Origin: Lysobacteraceae bacterium
Lineage (GTDB): Bacteria; Pseudomonadota; Gammaproteobacteria; Xanthomonadales; Wenzhouxiangellaceae
Direction of reading: 5' to 3'
Assembly: GCA_020201235.1 (NCBI GenBank)
Contig: JAIVHD010000076.1
Location: 1-14,120, forward strand
Length of the DNA stretch: 14,120 bases
Positions 13,016-14,120 of the stretch are shown in pieces; within the stretch, counting starts at the first letter, position 1; the number at the start of each line of letters is the position of its first letter. Both the position numbers and the translations under genes were made by a program. The notes below the pieces were generated by a model. It was not told where the DNA came from and did not search any database. It was given only the letters and a program-made list of their open reading frames with translations.

Positions 13016-14120
13016 ATGAATCAGACCGCAGAACGCTTTTCCGCACAGTCCACATCGTCCAAGCAACCATTGCGCTTCGTTACCGCAGCCAGTCTGTTCG
13101 ACGGCCACGACGCCGCAATCAACATCATGCGACGGCTGATCCAGGCCGAGGGGTGCGAGGTGATCCATCTGGGCCACAATCGGGCCGTACGGGAAATTGT
13201 CGATGCAGCCATCCAGGAAGACGCAGATGGAATCGCCGTCAGTTCCTACCAGGGTGGGCATAACGAATTTTTCCGCTATATGGTCGATATGCTGCGGGAG
13301 CGTGGCGCTAGCCATATTCGGGTTTTCGGCGGTGGCGGTGGCACGATCACGCCGGAGGAAATCAAGGACCTGCAAGCCTTTGGGATCGAGCGAATCTATC
13401 ACCCGAACGACGGTATGCAGATGGGTTTGAAGCCGGGTATGAAAATCGCCGTGCTGGCGGTCGATCCGACCCGTCGAAGAACCGGTGGCGCGCTTTTGGG
13501 TGATCGGATTCGGTTCAATACCCTTCGCTCGGAGCGGGTCTTTATGCGTTCGATGGCCACCCGCCGTGAGCACCAGGCCACCAGCGCAGTACTGAAGCAG
13601 TGTATCGAGTACCTGAGGAAATCGGATTTTGGGCTTGTGCTGGTCGAAACCGCCGGAATCGGCCAGGCCGACACCCAAATCGTCGACCTGGTCGACTTTC
13701 CGGTCTATGTCATGACGTCCGACTATGGAGCGGCCAGCCAGCTTGAAAAAATCGACATGCTCGATTTTGCCGAAATGGTGATTTTGAATAAATACGAAAA
13801 GCGCGGTGCCGAAGACGCGCTTCGAGACATCCGCAAGCAATGGAAGCGCAACCGCCTGGCCTTTGATCTGGATAACCAACAGGTTCCCGTCTACCCGACC
13901 ATCGCCAGCCAGTTCAATGACCCGGGCATTACCTGGATGTTTGCCAATCTGTGCCGTTTGCTGCGAAAAAAGCTGGAACTCGATGCAGATCGCTGGCAGC
14001 TGTCGATCAACATTGAGGCATGTGAACCACGCGCCGACGCGCTGATCCCGGCGAACCGCCAACGCTATCTGTCCGAGATTGCCGAACAAGGAAGGCAGCT
14101 CAACCACCACATCGAAGATC
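13016..14120 (+). CDS. icmF: Fused isobutyryl-CoA mutase IcmF, N-terminal part; P-loop missing
   Basis: IcmF joins a B12-binding domain, a MeaB-like G-protein chaperone and an acyl-CoA mutase to interconvert isobutyryl- and butyryl-CoA. 368 codons are in the window, open to the right edge. B12 domain (about 18-138): SLFDGHDAAINIMRR with cobalt-ligand His31, EVIHLGHNR, GIAVSSYQGGHNEFF, RVFGGGGGTITPEEI, AFGIERIYHPNDG. The G-domain enters abruptly at KIAVLAVDPTRRRTGGALLGDRIR (143-166), then MRSMATRREH, LVLVETAGIGQADTQI, YVMTSDYGAASQLEKIDMLDFAEMVILNKYEKRG. The roughly 100 residues that normally lie between DGxxMGL and this point, including the inter-domain linker and Walker A (GTGGAGKSS in relatives), are absent, in frame. 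The guanine motif is NKYE rather than NKxD. The mutase domain lies beyond the window. ATG 13016 lacks a clear Shine-Dalgarno. The longest antisense frame here (12998-14110) is a shadow. Confidence 0.88.
   Translation, partial: MNQTAERFSAQSTSSKQPLRFVTAASLFDGHDAAINIMRRLIQAEGCEVIHLGHNRAVREIVDAAIQEDADGIAVSSYQGGHNEFFRYMVDMLRERGASHIRVFGGGGGTITPEEIKDLQAFGIERIYHPNDGMQMGLKPGMKIAVLAVDPTRRRTGGALLGDRIRFNTLRSERVFMRSMATRREHQATSAVLKQCIEYLRKSDFGLVLVETAGIGQADTQIVDLVDFPVYVMTSDYGAASQLEKIDMLDFAEMVILNKYEKRGAEDALRDIRKQWKRNRLAFDLDNQQVPVYPTIASQFNDPGITWMFANLCRLLRKKLELDADRWQLSINIEACEPRADALIPANRQRYLSEIAEQGRQLNHHIED

Noticed and set aside
12643..13017. 124-codon minus frame over the repressor-icmF gap
   Set aside because: Overlaps the repressor gene in another frame, contains the promoter and dyad, and shows no family motif.
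12998..14110. 370-codon minus-strand frame
   Set aside because: Exact antisense of icmF, which has clear B12- and G-domain motifs on the plus strand; the minus frame has none.

Overview
The window is chromosomal, GC-rich and gene-dense, and looks gammaproteobacterial. The best evidence is the gene order initiator tRNA (metY) - rimP - nusA - infB - rbfA - truB, the same order as the E. coli metY operon. The protein sequences (IF2, NusA, HtpG, and MoeB with an N-terminal rhodanese domain) also fit a gammaproteobacterium, perhaps near Xanthomonadales/Chromatiales; that finer placement is a guess. There is no transposase, integrase, CRISPR array or phage gene.

Layout. (1) 83-1535, minus strand: a two-gene sulfur-transfer unit, a MoaD/ThiS-like carrier ending in Gly-Gly followed by a rhodanese-MoeB fusion. 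(2) 1536-2427: a 529-base gap with divergent promoter candidates, then a stand-alone rplS behind a leader hairpin; trmD, rimM and rpsP are not next to it. (3) 2582-3873, minus strand: an M23 peptidase and a bactofilin whose reading frames overlap by 97 bases, a cell-wall/cell-shape pair. (4) 3916-5954: htpG with a near-consensus sigma-32 promoter and a 30-codon acidic insertion. (5) 6100-12338: promoter, initiator tRNA, intrinsic terminator, then rimP, nusA, infB, rbfA and truB, the transcription/translation operon. rpsO and pnp do not follow. (6) 12374-14120: a BigR/SqrR-type ArsR repressor and, divergent from it, a fused isobutyryl-CoA mutase (icmF) that runs off the right edge. The icmF frame is open from 13016 to the end of the window.

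Two genes depart strongly from their families. infB is in two frames: the N-terminal part stops at 9097, and the GTPase core continues in the +1 frame with an ATG at 9072. icmF lacks about 100 residues between its B12 domain and the rest of its G-domain, including the Walker A P-loop, and its NKxD motif reads NKYE. The M23 peptidase also lacks a visible membrane anchor and the MoaD-like protein is short. This is either real divergence or repeated deletion/assembly error; raw reads would decide.

How the genes fit together: the middle of the window is a core gene-expression module (initiation tRNA and IF2, ribosome maturation by RimP and RbfA, transcription elongation by NusA, tRNA modification by TruB, ribosomal protein L19). 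The flanks carry sulfur transfer and sulfide sensing, cell-wall shaping, heat shock and B12-dependent carbon metabolism.
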